From IDS-8 sp036381215 (GTDB lineage: Bacteria > Pseudomonadota > Gammaproteobacteria > Steroidobacterales > Woeseiaceae), in contig DASVDF010000004.1 of NCBI GenBank assembly GCA_036381215.1, forward strand, positions 13,704 to 77,703: a DNA stretch of 64,000 nt, in the 5' to 3' direction. The notes under the pieces are model-generated. The model searched no databases and had not been told where the DNA came from. It saw only the letters and a program-made list of their open reading frames with translations. Of this stretch, positions 17,994 through 26,564 are shown piece by piece (the stretch's first letter is position 1; every line of letters starts with the position of its first letter). The translations under genes and the position numbers were made by a program.

Positions 17994-19253
17994 TTACTCG
18001 AGCGCCTGGTAGACCAGCGCCCGCACCTTCTCCGCGTCGTCGATGTCGCCGGCCGGTATGAGCTGCGTCATGTAGACGACGACCAGGTCCTCGGCAGGAT
18101 CCACCCAGTAGCTCGTGTGGTAGGCGCCGCCCCAGCCGAACTCGCCGACGGAGCCCGGCTTGCCGCGGGCGCCCAGGTCCTCGACTATCGAGAAGCCTAG
18201 TCCGAACCCTTCGCCGTCGCCAAAGGGAACGTCGCGGAGGTGATCCACGGTCATCAGCTCCACGGATTTGCGACCGAGGATGCGCTGTCCCGCGAGCTCG
18301 CCGCCGTTCAACATCATCTGCAGGAAGCGCGCGTAGTCCAGAGCGGTCGACAACAGCCCGGCGCCGCCGGAGAAGCTCACGCCCGGCCCGTCGACATACG
18401 CTCCCTGCCCGTTCATGCCGTCCTCCGGAGCACGGACGATGCCGTCGGGGGCGGCCGCATACACGACGGCGAGGCGCTCGCGTTGCGCTTCCGGCAGGTA
18501 GAAATGCGTGTCCGTCATACCGAGCGGCTGGAAGATGCGCTCCTCCAGGAACTCGTCCAGCGGTTCTGCCGCGACCTGCTCGACCAGGGCGCCGAGGATG
18601 TCGATGCTGTAGCCGTACACCCACTGCTCGCCGGGCTGTGCGTCGGCGGGCAGCGCGGCCATGCGGCGCACGGTCTCCCGGATCGGTTCCTCGCGATCCG
18701 CGAAGTACCAGCCCTGGATGCCTGCTTCCTGCCACGCATCGCTCGCAACGCCGGTGCCGTAGCCGAATCCGGACGTATGGGTCAGCAGGTCGCGAATCGT
18801 GATCGGGCGGGCGGCCGGGACGACGTCGTAACCGCCGTCTTCCCGCGGGACGGCGACGGTGGTCTCCATGAACTCCGGCAGGTACTTGCCCAACGCGTCC
18901 GAGATCAGCAGCTTGCCCTCTTCCTGGAGCAGCATCGTCGCCACGCTCACGATCGCCTTCGTCTGTGAGGCGATGCGGAAGATCGTATCTTTCCGCATCG
19001 GCGCGAGCGCTGCGACGTCGCGGTAGCCGAAGGCTTCGTGCAGCACGACCTCACCGTGTTGCGAAACGAGGATGACGGCGCCGGCCAGCCTGCCCTCGTC
19101 GACGTAGTGCTGCAGCTCCCGCGACAGCCGCTGCAGGCGCTGCGCGGATATTCCCGACGATTCGGGCGCCGCGGCTTCCGGCGGGGCCGCGTGCGCCGTG
19201 AGCACCAGGGCAAGTGTCCAGAGCGTCACGCAGCGGGTGACGAAATGCTTCAT
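17994..19253 (-). CDS. Exported serine hydrolase of the beta-lactamase/PBP4-like (class C) fold
   Basis: 419 aa from the ATG at 19253 (an upstream in-frame ATG at 19289 would precede the signal peptide). A signal peptide ends near AHAAPPEA. The catalytic SxxK is in FRIASQTKAIVSV, the Tyr motif in VYGYSIDILGALV and the third motif region is GGAYHTSYWVDP. Such enzymes are usually esterases or D-aminopeptidases rather than true beta-lactamases. No resistance function is implied. The methyltransferase follows. Confidence 0.85.
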   Translation of the reverse strand: MKHFVTRCVTLWTLALVLTAHAAPPEAAAPESSGISAQRLQRLSRELQHYVDEGRLAGAVILVSQHGEVVLHEAFGYRDVAALAPMRKDTIFRIASQTKAIVSVATMLLQEEGKLLISDALGKYLPEFMETTVAVPREDGGYDVVPAARPITIRDLLTHTSGFGYGTGVASDAWQEAGIQGWYFADREEPIRETVRRMAALPADAQPGEQWVYGYSIDILGALVEQVAAEPLDEFLEERIFQPLGMTDTHFYLPEAQRERLAVVYAAAPDGIVRAPEDGMNGQGAYVDGPGVSFSGGAGLLSTALDYARFLQMMLNGGELAGQRILGRKSVELMTVDHLRDVPFGDGEGFGLGFSIVEDLGARGKPGSVGEFGWGGAYHTSYWVDPAEDLVVVYMTQLIPAGDIDDAEKVRALVYQALE

Positions 19254-19367
19254 TCGCAGGGCTCCCCGGTGGCCGGCCTCCGTCGCCACCGGAGTTTACA
19301 GCGCCAGCGGGCGAACCGGGTTTCCAACCGCTAATCTCCAGTCAGCATCGGTGGCCTCGAGAAGCGC

Positions 19368-20546
19368 ATGATCCGACTCTCCGTGCCCCTGCTGGATCTC
19401 GGGCCGCAGTACCGGGCCTTGCGGCCGGCGATCGAAGCCGCGATGCGCGGCGTCTGCGACAGCCAGCGCTTCGTCCTCGGGCCGCAGGTGCAAAGGCTGG
19501 AGGAGGGGATCGCCGCTTACTGCGGCGTCGAGCACGCCGTCGGGCTCTCGTCCGGGACGGACGCGCTGCTTGCCGCCCTGATGGCGCTCGGGATCGGCGC
19601 GGGCGACGAGGTCATCGTCCCTGCGTTCACCTTCTTCGCCACGGCGGGTGCGGTCGCGCTGGCCGGGGCACGTCCCGTGTTCTGCGACATCGAGCCCGAC
19701 ACGTTGAACCTGGATCCACAGGCGGTACGCGCGTATCTCGCGCGCGCTTGCCGGCGCGAGAGGGATCGGACCGTGAATGCGGCATCCGGCGCCGCGGTCC
19801 GGGCGATCATCCCCGTGCACCTGTTCGGACGGATGGCGGACATGGCCGCCTTTGCCGAAATCGCCGCGGAGCACGCGCTCGTGCTGATCGAGGACGCCGC
19901 GCAGGCGATCGGCGCGGAAGCACCGGACGGGCGGCGGGCCGGCAGCATCGGCAGGATCGGCTGTCTCTCCTTTTTTCCCACCAAGAACCTCGGCGCCTTC
20001 GGCGATGCCGGCATGTGCGTGACGCGCTCGGCGGAGCTCGCCCTGCGCCTGCGGCTGCTGCGCGTGCACGGCAGCGGCGCGGGCGGCCGGCACCATCCGC
20101 TCGTCGGCGGCAACTTCCGCCTGGACGAGCTCCAGGCCGCGGTGCTGAACGTGAAGCTCGAGCACCTGGACGACTGGACGGAACGCCGGCGGGAGCGTGC
20201 GCGCCGCTATGAGCAGGCCTTCACGGCGCGTGGCGTGCCGCTGCATACGCCCGGCGTGCCGGGCGCCGGCCGGCACGTCTTCAACCAGTACGTCGTGCAG
20301 ACGCCCGAACGGGACCGGTTGCAGGCCCACCTGCGCGCACGGCAAATCGGGACAGCCATCTACTATCCCGTGCCCCTGCACCGGCAGGAATGTTTCGCGC
20401 ACCTCCATTACCGCGCGGGCGAGCTCCCGGTGGCCGAGGCGGCCGCGAGGACGAGCCTTGCGCTGCCGCTCTATCCGGAGCTCCGCGACGAGCAGCAGCA
20501 CGAGGTTGTGGCAGCAATCGCCGGGTTCTTCACAGGCGGCAGGTAG
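19368..20546 (+). CDS. gnnB: DegT/DnrJ/EryC1-family PLP aminotransferase, probable GnnB
   Basis: 392 aa sugar aminotransferase: VPLLDLGPQY at the start, SSGTDALLAAL, the EDAAQAIGA PLP-phosphate region and the PLP lysine K206 in FFPTKNLGAFGDAG. Alone it could act on any nucleotide 3-ketosugar. The neighbouring Gfo/Idh oxidoreductase and lpxA match the GnnA/GnnB/LpxA set first defined in Acidithiobacillus ferrooxidans, where GnnB aminates UDP-3-keto-GlcNAc to UDP-GlcNAc3N. The specific assignment rests on context. Confidence 0.75.
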   Translation: MIRLSVPLLDLGPQYRALRPAIEAAMRGVCDSQRFVLGPQVQRLEEGIAAYCGVEHAVGLSSGTDALLAALMALGIGAGDEVIVPAFTFFATAGAVALAGARPVFCDIEPDTLNLDPQAVRAYLARACRRERDRTVNAASGAAVRAIIPVHLFGRMADMAAFAEIAAEHALVLIEDAAQAIGAEAPDGRRAGSIGRIGCLSFFPTKNLGAFGDAGMCVTRSAELALRLRLLRVHGSGAGGRHHPLVGGNFRLDELQAAVLNVKLEHLDDWTERRRERARRYEQAFTARGVPLHTPGVPGAGRHVFNQYVVQTPERDRLQAHLRARQIGTAIYYPVPLHRQECFAHLHYRAGELPVAEAAARTSLALPLYPELRDEQQHEVVAAIAGFFTGGR

Positions 20547-20808
20547 CGTTCCGCCGCGCCGCTGGCCGGCGGGCGAGGCTGGCGCGGCCCCTGAAATCAC
20601 GCGACAATGCCCAATCCGCGCCGGATCTCGCGGCCCTCCATTCGCCCCCGGCGCCCCGGTTCCAGCACGTGCCGGGCCGGCCGTAACCCGGCCCCTGCCA
20701 GTCCTACAGGCGCGATGGCGCTCGAGCCCCCGGCCCGCTGCGTTCCCTTCCCCCTTGCAGGAGCGGAACCCCTCGCGCCCGTTCCGTTTCCGGATTGCGG
20801 GAGCGACG

Positions 20809-21822
20809 ATGTGGAAGCGCGACCAGCCCAGTGAACGTTCGAGATCCCGGCGCCGCGTGACGGCGGCGCCGCCGCTCGCGCCCCTCGCGACCGCGGTGAT
20901 CGGGGTGGGCCGGCAGGGCCGCCGGCACGCGCAGAAGCTCGCGGCTTTGCAGGGCTCGCGGCTGGTGGCGGTCGTGGACATCGATGCGGCGCGCGCCCGC
21001 GAGGTGGCCGGGGAGCTCGGGGTCACCGCCCTGTCCGATTGCCGGGAGCTCCCCGGCGAAGTATCCGCGGCGATCGTCGCAACGCCGACCTCAACGCATT
21101 ACGAGGTTGCCCGCTCCCTGCTCGACGCCGGTATTCACGTGCTGATCGAAAAGCCGATGACCACCGCGATGGAGCACGCGCGCGCGCTCGTCGAGGTGGC
21201 GAACGGCCGGCGGCTCGTGCTGCAGGTCGGCCACCTCGAGCGCTTCAATCCCGTGGTGCTGGCGATGGCCGACCGCGTCTCGCAGCCGCAGTTCATCGAA
21301 TCGGTCCGGGTCGCCCCGTATACCCAGCGCGCGCTGGACGTGAGCGTCGTGCTCGACCTCATGATCCACGATATCGACCTGATCCACACCTTCGTGAAAT
21401 CGCCGATGCAGCACGTCGATGCCGTGGGCCGCGCCGTCTTCACCGACAATATCGACGTCGCCAATGCGCGAATCACGTTCGTGAACGGATGCGTCGCGAA
21501 CGTCACGAGCAGCCGTATCAGCTCGAAGACCGAGCGGACGCTGCGCATCTTCCAGCCGGATTCCTACCTCTCCGCCGATTTGCGGAACATGACCCTGACG
21601 CATTATTTGGCGAAGGCCTCCCGGCCCGTTACCCGGCCGGCGGACCTGGAAATCCGCAACGAGTCGTTTGGCCCTGGCGACGCCCTGCTGGAGCAGGCGC
21701 AAGCCTTCCTCGATTCGGTCGCCGGCGGACCGCCGCCGCTCGCGAATGGCCGCGTCGCGATGCACGCGCTGGAAACGGCGACGCTGATCAACCGCATCGT
21801 GGCCGCGCCGCGCGCATCGTGA
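20809..21822 (+). CDS. gnnA: Gfo/Idh/MocA-family oxidoreductase, probable GnnA
   Basis: 337 aa. A GGAG ribosome binding site five bases upstream supports the ATG at 20809. The NAD-binding motif is AVIGVGRQGRRHAQKL. The sugar-dehydrogenase signature EKPM occurs in HVLIEKPMTTAMEHA and the catalytic histidine region is DLMIHDIDLIH. GnnA oxidises the 3-OH of UDP-GlcNAc so that GnnB can aminate it. The 262-base gap to gnnB contains no recognisable gene and may hold a separate promoter, although both point the same way. Confidence 0.75.
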   Translation: MWKRDQPSERSRSRRRVTAAPPLAPLATAVIGVGRQGRRHAQKLAALQGSRLVAVVDIDAARAREVAGELGVTALSDCRELPGEVSAAIVATPTSTHYEVARSLLDAGIHVLIEKPMTTAMEHARALVEVANGRRLVLQVGHLERFNPVVLAMADRVSQPQFIESVRVAPYTQRALDVSVVLDLMIHDIDLIHTFVKSPMQHVDAVGRAVFTDNIDVANARITFVNGCVANVTSSRISSKTERTLRIFQPDSYLSADLRNMTLTHYLAKASRPVTRPADLEIRNESFGPGDALLEQAQAFLDSVAGGPPPLANGRVAMHALETATLINRIVAAPRAS

Positions 21823-21833
21823 TGCTCACGCGA

Positions 21834-22574
21834 TCAATGCACGGTATCGAGCCGCTGCCGGCATTCGGTGACCAGCGCGTCGAGCGCGGATTGCATGTGC
21901 GTGCGAAATTCCTCCAGCCGCTCCCGGGAGAGCTTCGGCGGGACCTCGATCGGGTCGCCGACGGCGAGGGCGATGCGGGCGAACGGCTTCGGGATCATGA
22001 AGTGGTCCCACGAGCGCCGCAGGTACCAGGCGCGATCGGCCGCGCAGGCGACAGGCACCAGGGGAGCGTGGCCGATGCGCGCGATGAGCAGCGTGCCCGT
22101 CTTGAACTCGAAGCGCGGGCCGAGCGGCCCGTCCGGTGCCGTGGCCATCGATACGCCGCGCTGCATCATCGCGTGCGCATCGCGCAGCACGAGCGCTCCC
22201 GCGCTCGTGGTCGAGCCGCGAATCACTTCGGCGCCCCAGGCCTTCGCGACGCGCGCCGCGATCTCGCCGTCCACGGACGCCGAGACGATGTAACAGGTAC
22301 GGAAGCCGCGGCGGCTCCAGCTGCGGAGCAGCCGTGAGCACACGATCGTCTGCTGGTGCCAGAAGCAGGGCGCGTATACGCGGTTCCGATCGGCGACGAT
22401 GCCGGCCTCGACGGCTGCACCCCGGGTCTTCTCGATGCGGTAGCTCGAGCACAGCAGGAACAGCAGGCCGCGCAGCAGCGGGATACCGAGCGCGTGAGCG
22501 AAGCGGCGGCCCGGCGACATGCGCCGTCGCGAGGCCTTGCTGCGCCGCATTTCGACTTCTGCGTAGCTGTCCAT
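21834..22574 (-). CDS. DUF374-type lysophospholipid/lipid A-like acyltransferase
   Basis: 246 aa from the ATG at 22574. The DUF374 pattern is visible: an N-terminal hydrophobic segment (LGIPLLRGLLFLLCSSY), the catalytic HxxxxD-like CFWHQQTIV, VSASVDGEI, the WGAEVIRGSTT loop and APDGPLGP. These proteins are predicted membrane-associated acyltransferases related to LpxL/PlsC; substrates are mostly unproven. Its position between gnnA and lpxA suggests work on lipid A or its precursors. Its start codon overlaps the divergent lpxA start. Confidence 0.8.
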   Translation of the reverse strand: MDSYAEVEMRRSKASRRRMSPGRRFAHALGIPLLRGLLFLLCSSYRIEKTRGAAVEAGIVADRNRVYAPCFWHQQTIVCSRLLRSWSRRGFRTCYIVSASVDGEIAARVAKAWGAEVIRGSTTSAGALVLRDAHAMMQRGVSMATAPDGPLGPRFEFKTGTLLIARIGHAPLVPVACAADRAWYLRRSWDHFMIPKPFARIALAVGDPIEVPPKLSRERLEEFRTHMQSALDALVTECRQRLDTVH

Positions 22575-23361
22575 GAGCGGCGGAATACACGCAACGGCCG
22601 TGGTGTCGGCCGGCGCCGTGATCGAGGACGGCGTGAGCATCGGCCCGTATGCCGTCATCGAGAGCGATGTATACGTGGGATCGGGCACCCGCATCGGTGC
22701 CCACGCGGTGATTCGCGGCCATGCCCGCATCGGCCGCGACAACGATATTGACGCACACGCCGTCATCGGCGGCAAGCCCCAGCACACGCGTTATGACGGC
22801 TCGCCGACGTTTGTGGTGATCGGCGACGCGAACCTCATCCGCGAAGGCGTGACGATCCACCGTGCCTTCGAGCCCGGCGGCTCGACCCGTATCGGCTCCG
22901 GCTGCTTCCTGATGGCGTATGCCCACGTCGGACACGACTGCCGCGTGGGCGATCGGGTGACGCTCTCGAACAACGTCCTGCTCGGCGGCCACGTCGAGGT
23001 GGGCGACGGAGTCGTGATGGGCGGCGCCGCGGCGGCTCACCAGTTCATCCGCATCGGTGCGTACTGCATGGTGGCGGGCTACGTCCCGCTGAGAAAAGAC
23101 GTGCTCCCGTTTGCGCTGCTCGGCGGCGAGCCGCCCCGGCACTACCGCCTGAATACCGTCGGCCTGCGCCGCAACGGCTTCGACCGGGAGCGTATTCGCG
23201 CGCTGCAAGCGGCCTTCCGCGCGCTGCGCGCCGGCGACCGCGGCCTCGCGGGGATCCCCGACACTGCGGATTTGAGCTACCTGCGCGAATGGCTGGCCTC
23301 CCGCTCGGCCTGCGGCCATTACGGCTTCGCCGAACCGCGCGTGCGGCGGCCTGCCCCGTAG
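22573..23361 (+). CDS. lpxA: UDP-N-acetylglucosamine (or GlcNAc3N) acyltransferase LpxA
   Basis: 262 aa, the same length as E. coli LpxA. The N-terminal two thirds are hexapeptide repeats (IGPYAVI, IGAHAVI, VGDGVVMGGAA) forming a left-handed beta-helix. The catalytic histidine is H121 in AHVGHDCRVGD, with H118 matching the second conserved His. The C-terminal GLRRNGFDRERIRALQAAF helix is typical. It makes the first acylation of lipid A synthesis. With GnnA/GnnB nearby it probably forms an amide bond on a 3-amino sugar. Its stop is the TAG of a REPIN. Confidence 0.92.
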   Translation: MSGGIHATAVVSAGAVIEDGVSIGPYAVIESDVYVGSGTRIGAHAVIRGHARIGRDNDIDAHAVIGGKPQHTRYDGSPTFVVIGDANLIREGVTIHRAFEPGGSTRIGSGCFLMAYAHVGHDCRVGDRVTLSNNVLLGGHVEVGDGVVMGGAAAAHQFIRIGAYCMVAGYVPLRKDVLPFALLGGEPPRHYRLNTVGLRRNGFDRERIRALQAAFRALRAGDRGLAGIPDTADLSYLREWLASRSACGHYGFAEPRVRRPAP

Positions 23362-23451
23362 GGCCGCGCATCGCGCGCGACCAGACGCCAGGCCCGGATC
23401 AACGTCGAACCGTGCTTGCCCGTCGTGGTCGCGCGCGATGCGCGCTCCTAC
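23358..23451 (+). repeat. REPIN shared by convergent lpxA and mug; supplies both stop codons
   Basis: Left REP from 23358, right inverted REP ending at 23451, loop about 45 bases. The TAG at 23359-23361 ends lpxA, and the opposite-strand TAG at 23448-23450 ends mug. Confidence 0.92.
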
Positions 23452-23996
23452 GGGTCGTGCAGCGCAGCCCGCAGCTCGCCGAACAGCCGGATCAGCTCGG
23501 GCAGCTGGTAATTCGCGTTGAGGCCGCTGGGGTTGGGGAGCACCCACACCCCCGTCGCACCCAGCGCCTCCGGCTGCCGGCCGATGCCTGCGCGCCGCTG
23601 CCCGAACGCGGTGCGGAAAGCGCCGATACCCAGCACGGCGAGCCAGCGCGGCGCGTAACGCCGCAGCTTGCGTTCCAGCTCACGACGTCCGCGGACGAGC
23701 TCCTCGTCGCCGAGCTCGGCGGCAGCGGCGGTCGTGCGCGATACGAGATTGGTGATTCCGCAGCCCGCCTCCAGCAGCAGGCCCTCTTCCGCCGGATGGA
23801 GCTGGCGCCCGGTGAACCCGGCGCCGTGCAGCGCGGGCCAGAAGCGGTTGCCGGGACGGGCGAAGTGATGTCCCGTCGCGCCGGAGTACAACCCAGGATT
23901 GATGCCGCAGAACAGCACATCGAGGCCCGGCGCGATCACGTCCGGCACCTTCCGCCCGACGGCAGCGCTCAGCTCTTCTTTGGTCGGTCGTCGCAC
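23448..23996 (-). CDS. mug: Mismatch-specific uracil/thymine DNA glycosylase (Mug/TDG family)
   Basis: 182 aa. The two active-site motifs of the family are clear: GINPGLYSGATGHHFARPGN (about residues 31-50, with the catalytic Asn) and VLPNPSGLNANYQLPEL. The enzyme removes uracil or thymine from G:U/G:T mismatches and ethenocytosine. It ends inside the REPIN shared with lpxA, and lies next to alkB on the same strand, making a small DNA-damage pair. Confidence 0.92.
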   Translation of the reverse strand: MRRPTKEELSAAVGRKVPDVIAPGLDVLFCGINPGLYSGATGHHFARPGNRFWPALHGAGFTGRQLHPAEEGLLLEAGCGITNLVSRTTAAAAELGDEELVRGRRELERKLRRYAPRWLAVLGIGAFRTAFGQRRAGIGRQPEALGATGVWVLPNPSGLNANYQLPELIRLFGELRAALHDP

Positions 23997-24024
23997 CTGG
24001 TCGATGATAGCAACGCGTGCGGCG

Positions 24025-24642
24025 TCATCCCGGGGATATGCGGCGGAAGGTCAGGTTGACTCGCGGACCGCAGGGGCGGCTCTGCCGGGCAATGCCGTGC
24101 TTCCAGTGGCGCTGCGTCGCGCCGCGCATGACGAGCACGGTCCCCGATTCCAGCACGAGCCGGATCGGCGCGAGGTCCTTCCGCCGGCGGTGCTTCAGAG
24201 TGAACGTCCGGGTCGCGCCGAGGCTCAGCGAGGCGATGACGGGCTCGGAGCCGAGCTCCGGCTCGTCGTCGCTGTGCATGCCCATGGCGTCGCGATGGTC
24301 GCGATAGAAATTCAACAGCACGCTGTTGAACGGGCAACCCGCCGCGTCCTCGACCGCCCGGCGGATTCGCGCGAGCAGCTCCGTCCACGGCAGCGGCGCG
24401 AGATCCAGCCCCGAATACCGGTAACGAGCCTCCGCATCGCCGTACCAGGCAGTCAGTCGCGGCTGGCGATGCCGGCGGCCGAAGACCGTGATCTCCTCGC
24501 TGCGCCACGGCGTCTCGGCAATCAGCTGCCGCATAACCTCCTCGGGCCATGCGTGCAGCTCCAGCCGCGGCCGGCACCACACGTCAGCGTCAGGAATCTC
24601 GATGCGCTGCAGGCATCCGGTGTCAGCGAACAGGTTGGACAT
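24025..24642 (-). CDS. alkB: AlkB-type 2-oxoglutarate/Fe(II) dioxygenase
   Basis: 205 aa, the size of the eukaryotic ALKBH2-like bacterial branch. Iron ligands: MHSDDEPELG (HxD) and QRHWKHGIA; the 2-oxoglutarate arginine motif is RVNLTFRRI at the C-terminus. LTAWYGD and the NSVLLNFYRDHRD segment are typical. It oxidatively removes methyl or etheno adducts from DNA or RNA bases. mug lies 29 bases downstream on the same strand, suggesting a repair operon. Confidence 0.9.
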   Translation of the reverse strand: MSNLFADTGCLQRIEIPDADVWCRPRLELHAWPEEVMRQLIAETPWRSEEITVFGRRHRQPRLTAWYGDAEARYRYSGLDLAPLPWTELLARIRRAVEDAAGCPFNSVLLNFYRDHRDAMGMHSDDEPELGSEPVIASLSLGATRTFTLKHRRRKDLAPIRLVLESGTVLVMRGATQRHWKHGIARQSRPCGPRVNLTFRRISPG

Positions 24643-24691
24643 GGGGCAGCTTCACGGCTTGCGGCCGCAAAAATGATCACAGCGGAGCGCT

Positions 24692-25291
24692 TCAGCGTCT
24701 CCTGCGCTCTCCGTTGCACACTGCGGCGAGCTGCGCGACGACGGGCGCGATCTCGCGCTTGTGCTCCCTGAGCTCGTCGATGGTGAGCCCCGACAGCTCG
24801 TACGGCAGCACCAGCCAGTCGGACGTTTCGTGCACGTAGAAATCCGGGACGCGGACGGTATCGGCAGTCGGCCGATACCATACGCAGGCGACGCGGATGT
24901 CGTGCGGCAGGTTGCGGCGCGCCTTCTTCTTCAGGCGCTCGAGCACGGCGTTGACGCTCGACCCCGTGCTGTACACGTCATCGACGATCAGGAGCGAGTG
25001 CTCCGCGCACACGCGATGGATGATGTAATCGAGTCCGTGCACGCGGATCGAGTCCGCCCGTTGCACCATCTCCTGGTAATCCGGCTGCCCGGTGTAGGAG
25101 GTACGGACGGCGATGTGGTCCGTCTCTATGCCGAAATGCTCCAGCCCTTCCTGCACGGCGATGCCAACGGCGCTGCCGCCGCGCCACAGGCCGACCAGGA
25201 AATCCGGGCGGAAGCCCGATTCGCGCACCGCCACTGCCAACCGGAACGAATCCAGCAGCAGGTCGTCTGCCGCGACGAAAGTCTTCTTCAT
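24692..25291 (-). CDS. Purine-type phosphoribosyltransferase, copy 1
   Basis: 199 aa from the ATG at 25291 (a longer frame to 25543 only shadows the divergent copy). The PRPP-binding motif is LLIVDDVYSTGSSVNAV, preceded by the VGLWRGGSAVG loop; DWLVLPYEL is the end of the core. Annotated relatives are called hypoxanthine or xanthine-guanine phosphoribosyltransferases; the base is not certain. It is clearly similar over its whole length to the divergent gene starting at 25377. Confidence 0.85.
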   Translation of the reverse strand: MKKTFVAADDLLLDSFRLAVAVRESGFRPDFLVGLWRGGSAVGIAVQEGLEHFGIETDHIAVRTSYTGQPDYQEMVQRADSIRVHGLDYIIHRVCAEHSLLIVDDVYSTGSSVNAVLERLKKKARRNLPHDIRVACVWYRPTADTVRVPDFYVHETSDWLVLPYELSGLTIDELREHKREIAPVVAQLAAVCNGERRRR

Positions 25292-25376
25292 CAACGCCTC
25301 GGTGGGTCGCGCGTGCTGTACTATGAGCGCCATTATAACGAACGCGGCCGGTCCGGCCGCCGGACTGCGGACACTC

Positions 25377-25928
25377 ATGGAAAAGACCGTGCTCACGGCG
25401 AGGGAGCTTCTGGAAGACTCCTTCCGGCTCGGCGTGAAAGTCCTCGAAAGCGGCTTCGAGCCGACGTTGATCGTCGCGATCTGGCGCGGCGGCACACCGG
25501 TCGGCATGGCGGTGCAGGAGATCCTCGCGTACTGCGGCGTCACGGCCGATCACATCGCGATTCGCACTTCTTCGTACGTCGGGGTCGACCAGCGCGGCGC
25601 CGTCGCCGTGCATGGCCTCGACTACATCATCGACAAGGTGTGCCACGACGACCGCCTGCTGATCGTCGATGACGTGTTCGACACCGGCAACACCATTGCG
25701 GCCGTGCTCGCCGAGATCCGGCGCCGCGCGCGCGGCAACACCCCCGAAGACATGCGCATCGCCGTTCCCTGGTACAAGCCGTCCCGCAACGAGACCGACA
25801 TCGTCCCGGACTACTATGTCCGCGAGACGGCCGAGTGGCTGGTGTTCCCGCACGAGCTGGATTCCCTCTCCGACGAGGAGCTGAAGACCCACCGGCCGGC
25901 CGTTTACGACCTCATTCGCAGCACGTGA
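25377..25928 (+). CDS. Purine-type phosphoribosyltransferase, copy 2
   Basis: 183 aa from the ATG at 25377 (an in-frame ATG at 25323 is possible). The PRPP motif is LLIVDDVFDTGNTIAAV and the loop IVAIWRGGTPVGMAVQE. Aligned by eye with copy 1, the blocks HGLDYII, LLIVDDV and the EW/DWLVxPxEL end are shared, but the specificity loop and acceptor-side segment differ. The two genes diverge from an 85-base spacer. Its TGA overlaps the GTG start of the LOG gene. Confidence 0.85.
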   Translation: MEKTVLTARELLEDSFRLGVKVLESGFEPTLIVAIWRGGTPVGMAVQEILAYCGVTADHIAIRTSSYVGVDQRGAVAVHGLDYIIDKVCHDDRLLIVDDVFDTGNTIAAVLAEIRRRARGNTPEDMRIAVPWYKPSRNETDIVPDYYVRETAEWLVFPHELDSLSDEELKTHRPAVYDLIRST

Positions 25929-26491
25929 AAGCGCTCTGCGTCTATTGCGGATCCAACCCGGGATTTCGCAACGTGTATGCCGAGGCCGCCGAGGCGCTCG
26001 GATGCGCCCTCGCGGAGCGCGGCATCGGGCTCGTCTACGGCGGCGCTGCCATGGGCCTCATGGGCCGGATCGCCGACGCCGTGCTCGACGCGGGCGGGGA
26101 AGTCCAGGGCGTCATCCCGCACGCGCTGATGCAGAAGGAAATCGCGCACACCGGCGTCACGCGACTGCACGTCGTCGACACGATGCACGAGCGCAAGGCG
26201 CTGATGGCGAAGCTGTCGGACGGGTTCGTGGCCATGCCGGGCGGTTTCGGAACGCTCGAGGAGATCATCGAGATCGTCACCTGGGCGCAGCTGCGCTTCC
26301 ACGGGAAGCCGTGTGGACTCTTCAACGTCGACGGCTACTTCAACCACCTCGTCGCGTACCTGGAGCACGCCGAGCGGGAAGGCTTCTTGAAGCCGGAGCA
26401 CCGGCGGATGCTCACGGTGGCGGACGATCCGCGTGCGCTGATCGAAGCCTACGAACGCTACACCGCTCCGGCCACGGAGAAGTGGCTGTAG
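25925..26491 (+). CDS. LOG-family nucleoside 5'-monophosphate phosphoribohydrolase
   Basis: 188 aa from the GTG at 25925, which overlaps the preceding stop (GTGA). The LOG/TIGR00730 signature is complete: VYCGSNPGF, LVYGGAAMGLMG, MHERKALM and the PGGFGTLEEI motif. The family cleaves cytokinin riboside 5'-phosphates or purine monophosphates to base and ribose 5-phosphate. Coupling to a phosphoribosyltransferase suggests purine base/nucleotide turnover. Its stop is the TAG of a REPIN. Confidence 0.9.
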   Translation: MKALCVYCGSNPGFRNVYAEAAEALGCALAERGIGLVYGGAAMGLMGRIADAVLDAGGEVQGVIPHALMQKEIAHTGVTRLHVVDTMHERKALMAKLSDGFVAMPGGFGTLEEIIEIVTWAQLRFHGKPCGLFNVDGYFNHLVAYLEHAEREGFLKPEHRRMLTVADDPRALIEAYERYTAPATEKWL

Positions 26492-26547
26492 GAGCGCGCA
26501 TCGCGCGCGACCAGCGATCGTCGGTCGCGCGCGATGCGCGCTCCCAC
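26488..26547 (+). repeat. REPIN; supplies the LOG stop codon
   Basis: Left REP from 26488, right REP to 26547 (its end is CCCAC rather than CCTAC). The short loop is CCAGCGATCG. TAG at 26489-26491 ends the LOG gene. The convergent YkvA-like gene ends outside it, at 26565. Confidence 0.92.
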
Positions 26548-26564
26548 GGGTGCGAACGCAAGGG

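Noticed and set aside
17994..19253. Serine hydrolase as a second beta-lactamase resistance gene
   Set aside because: It has the class C fold motifs, but this family consists mostly of esterases and peptidases; nothing indicates beta-lactam hydrolysis.
24692..25543. Longer start of phosphoribosyltransferase copy 1
   Set aside because: The extra 84 residues are antisense to the divergent copy 2. The ATG at 25291 matches the family N-terminus.
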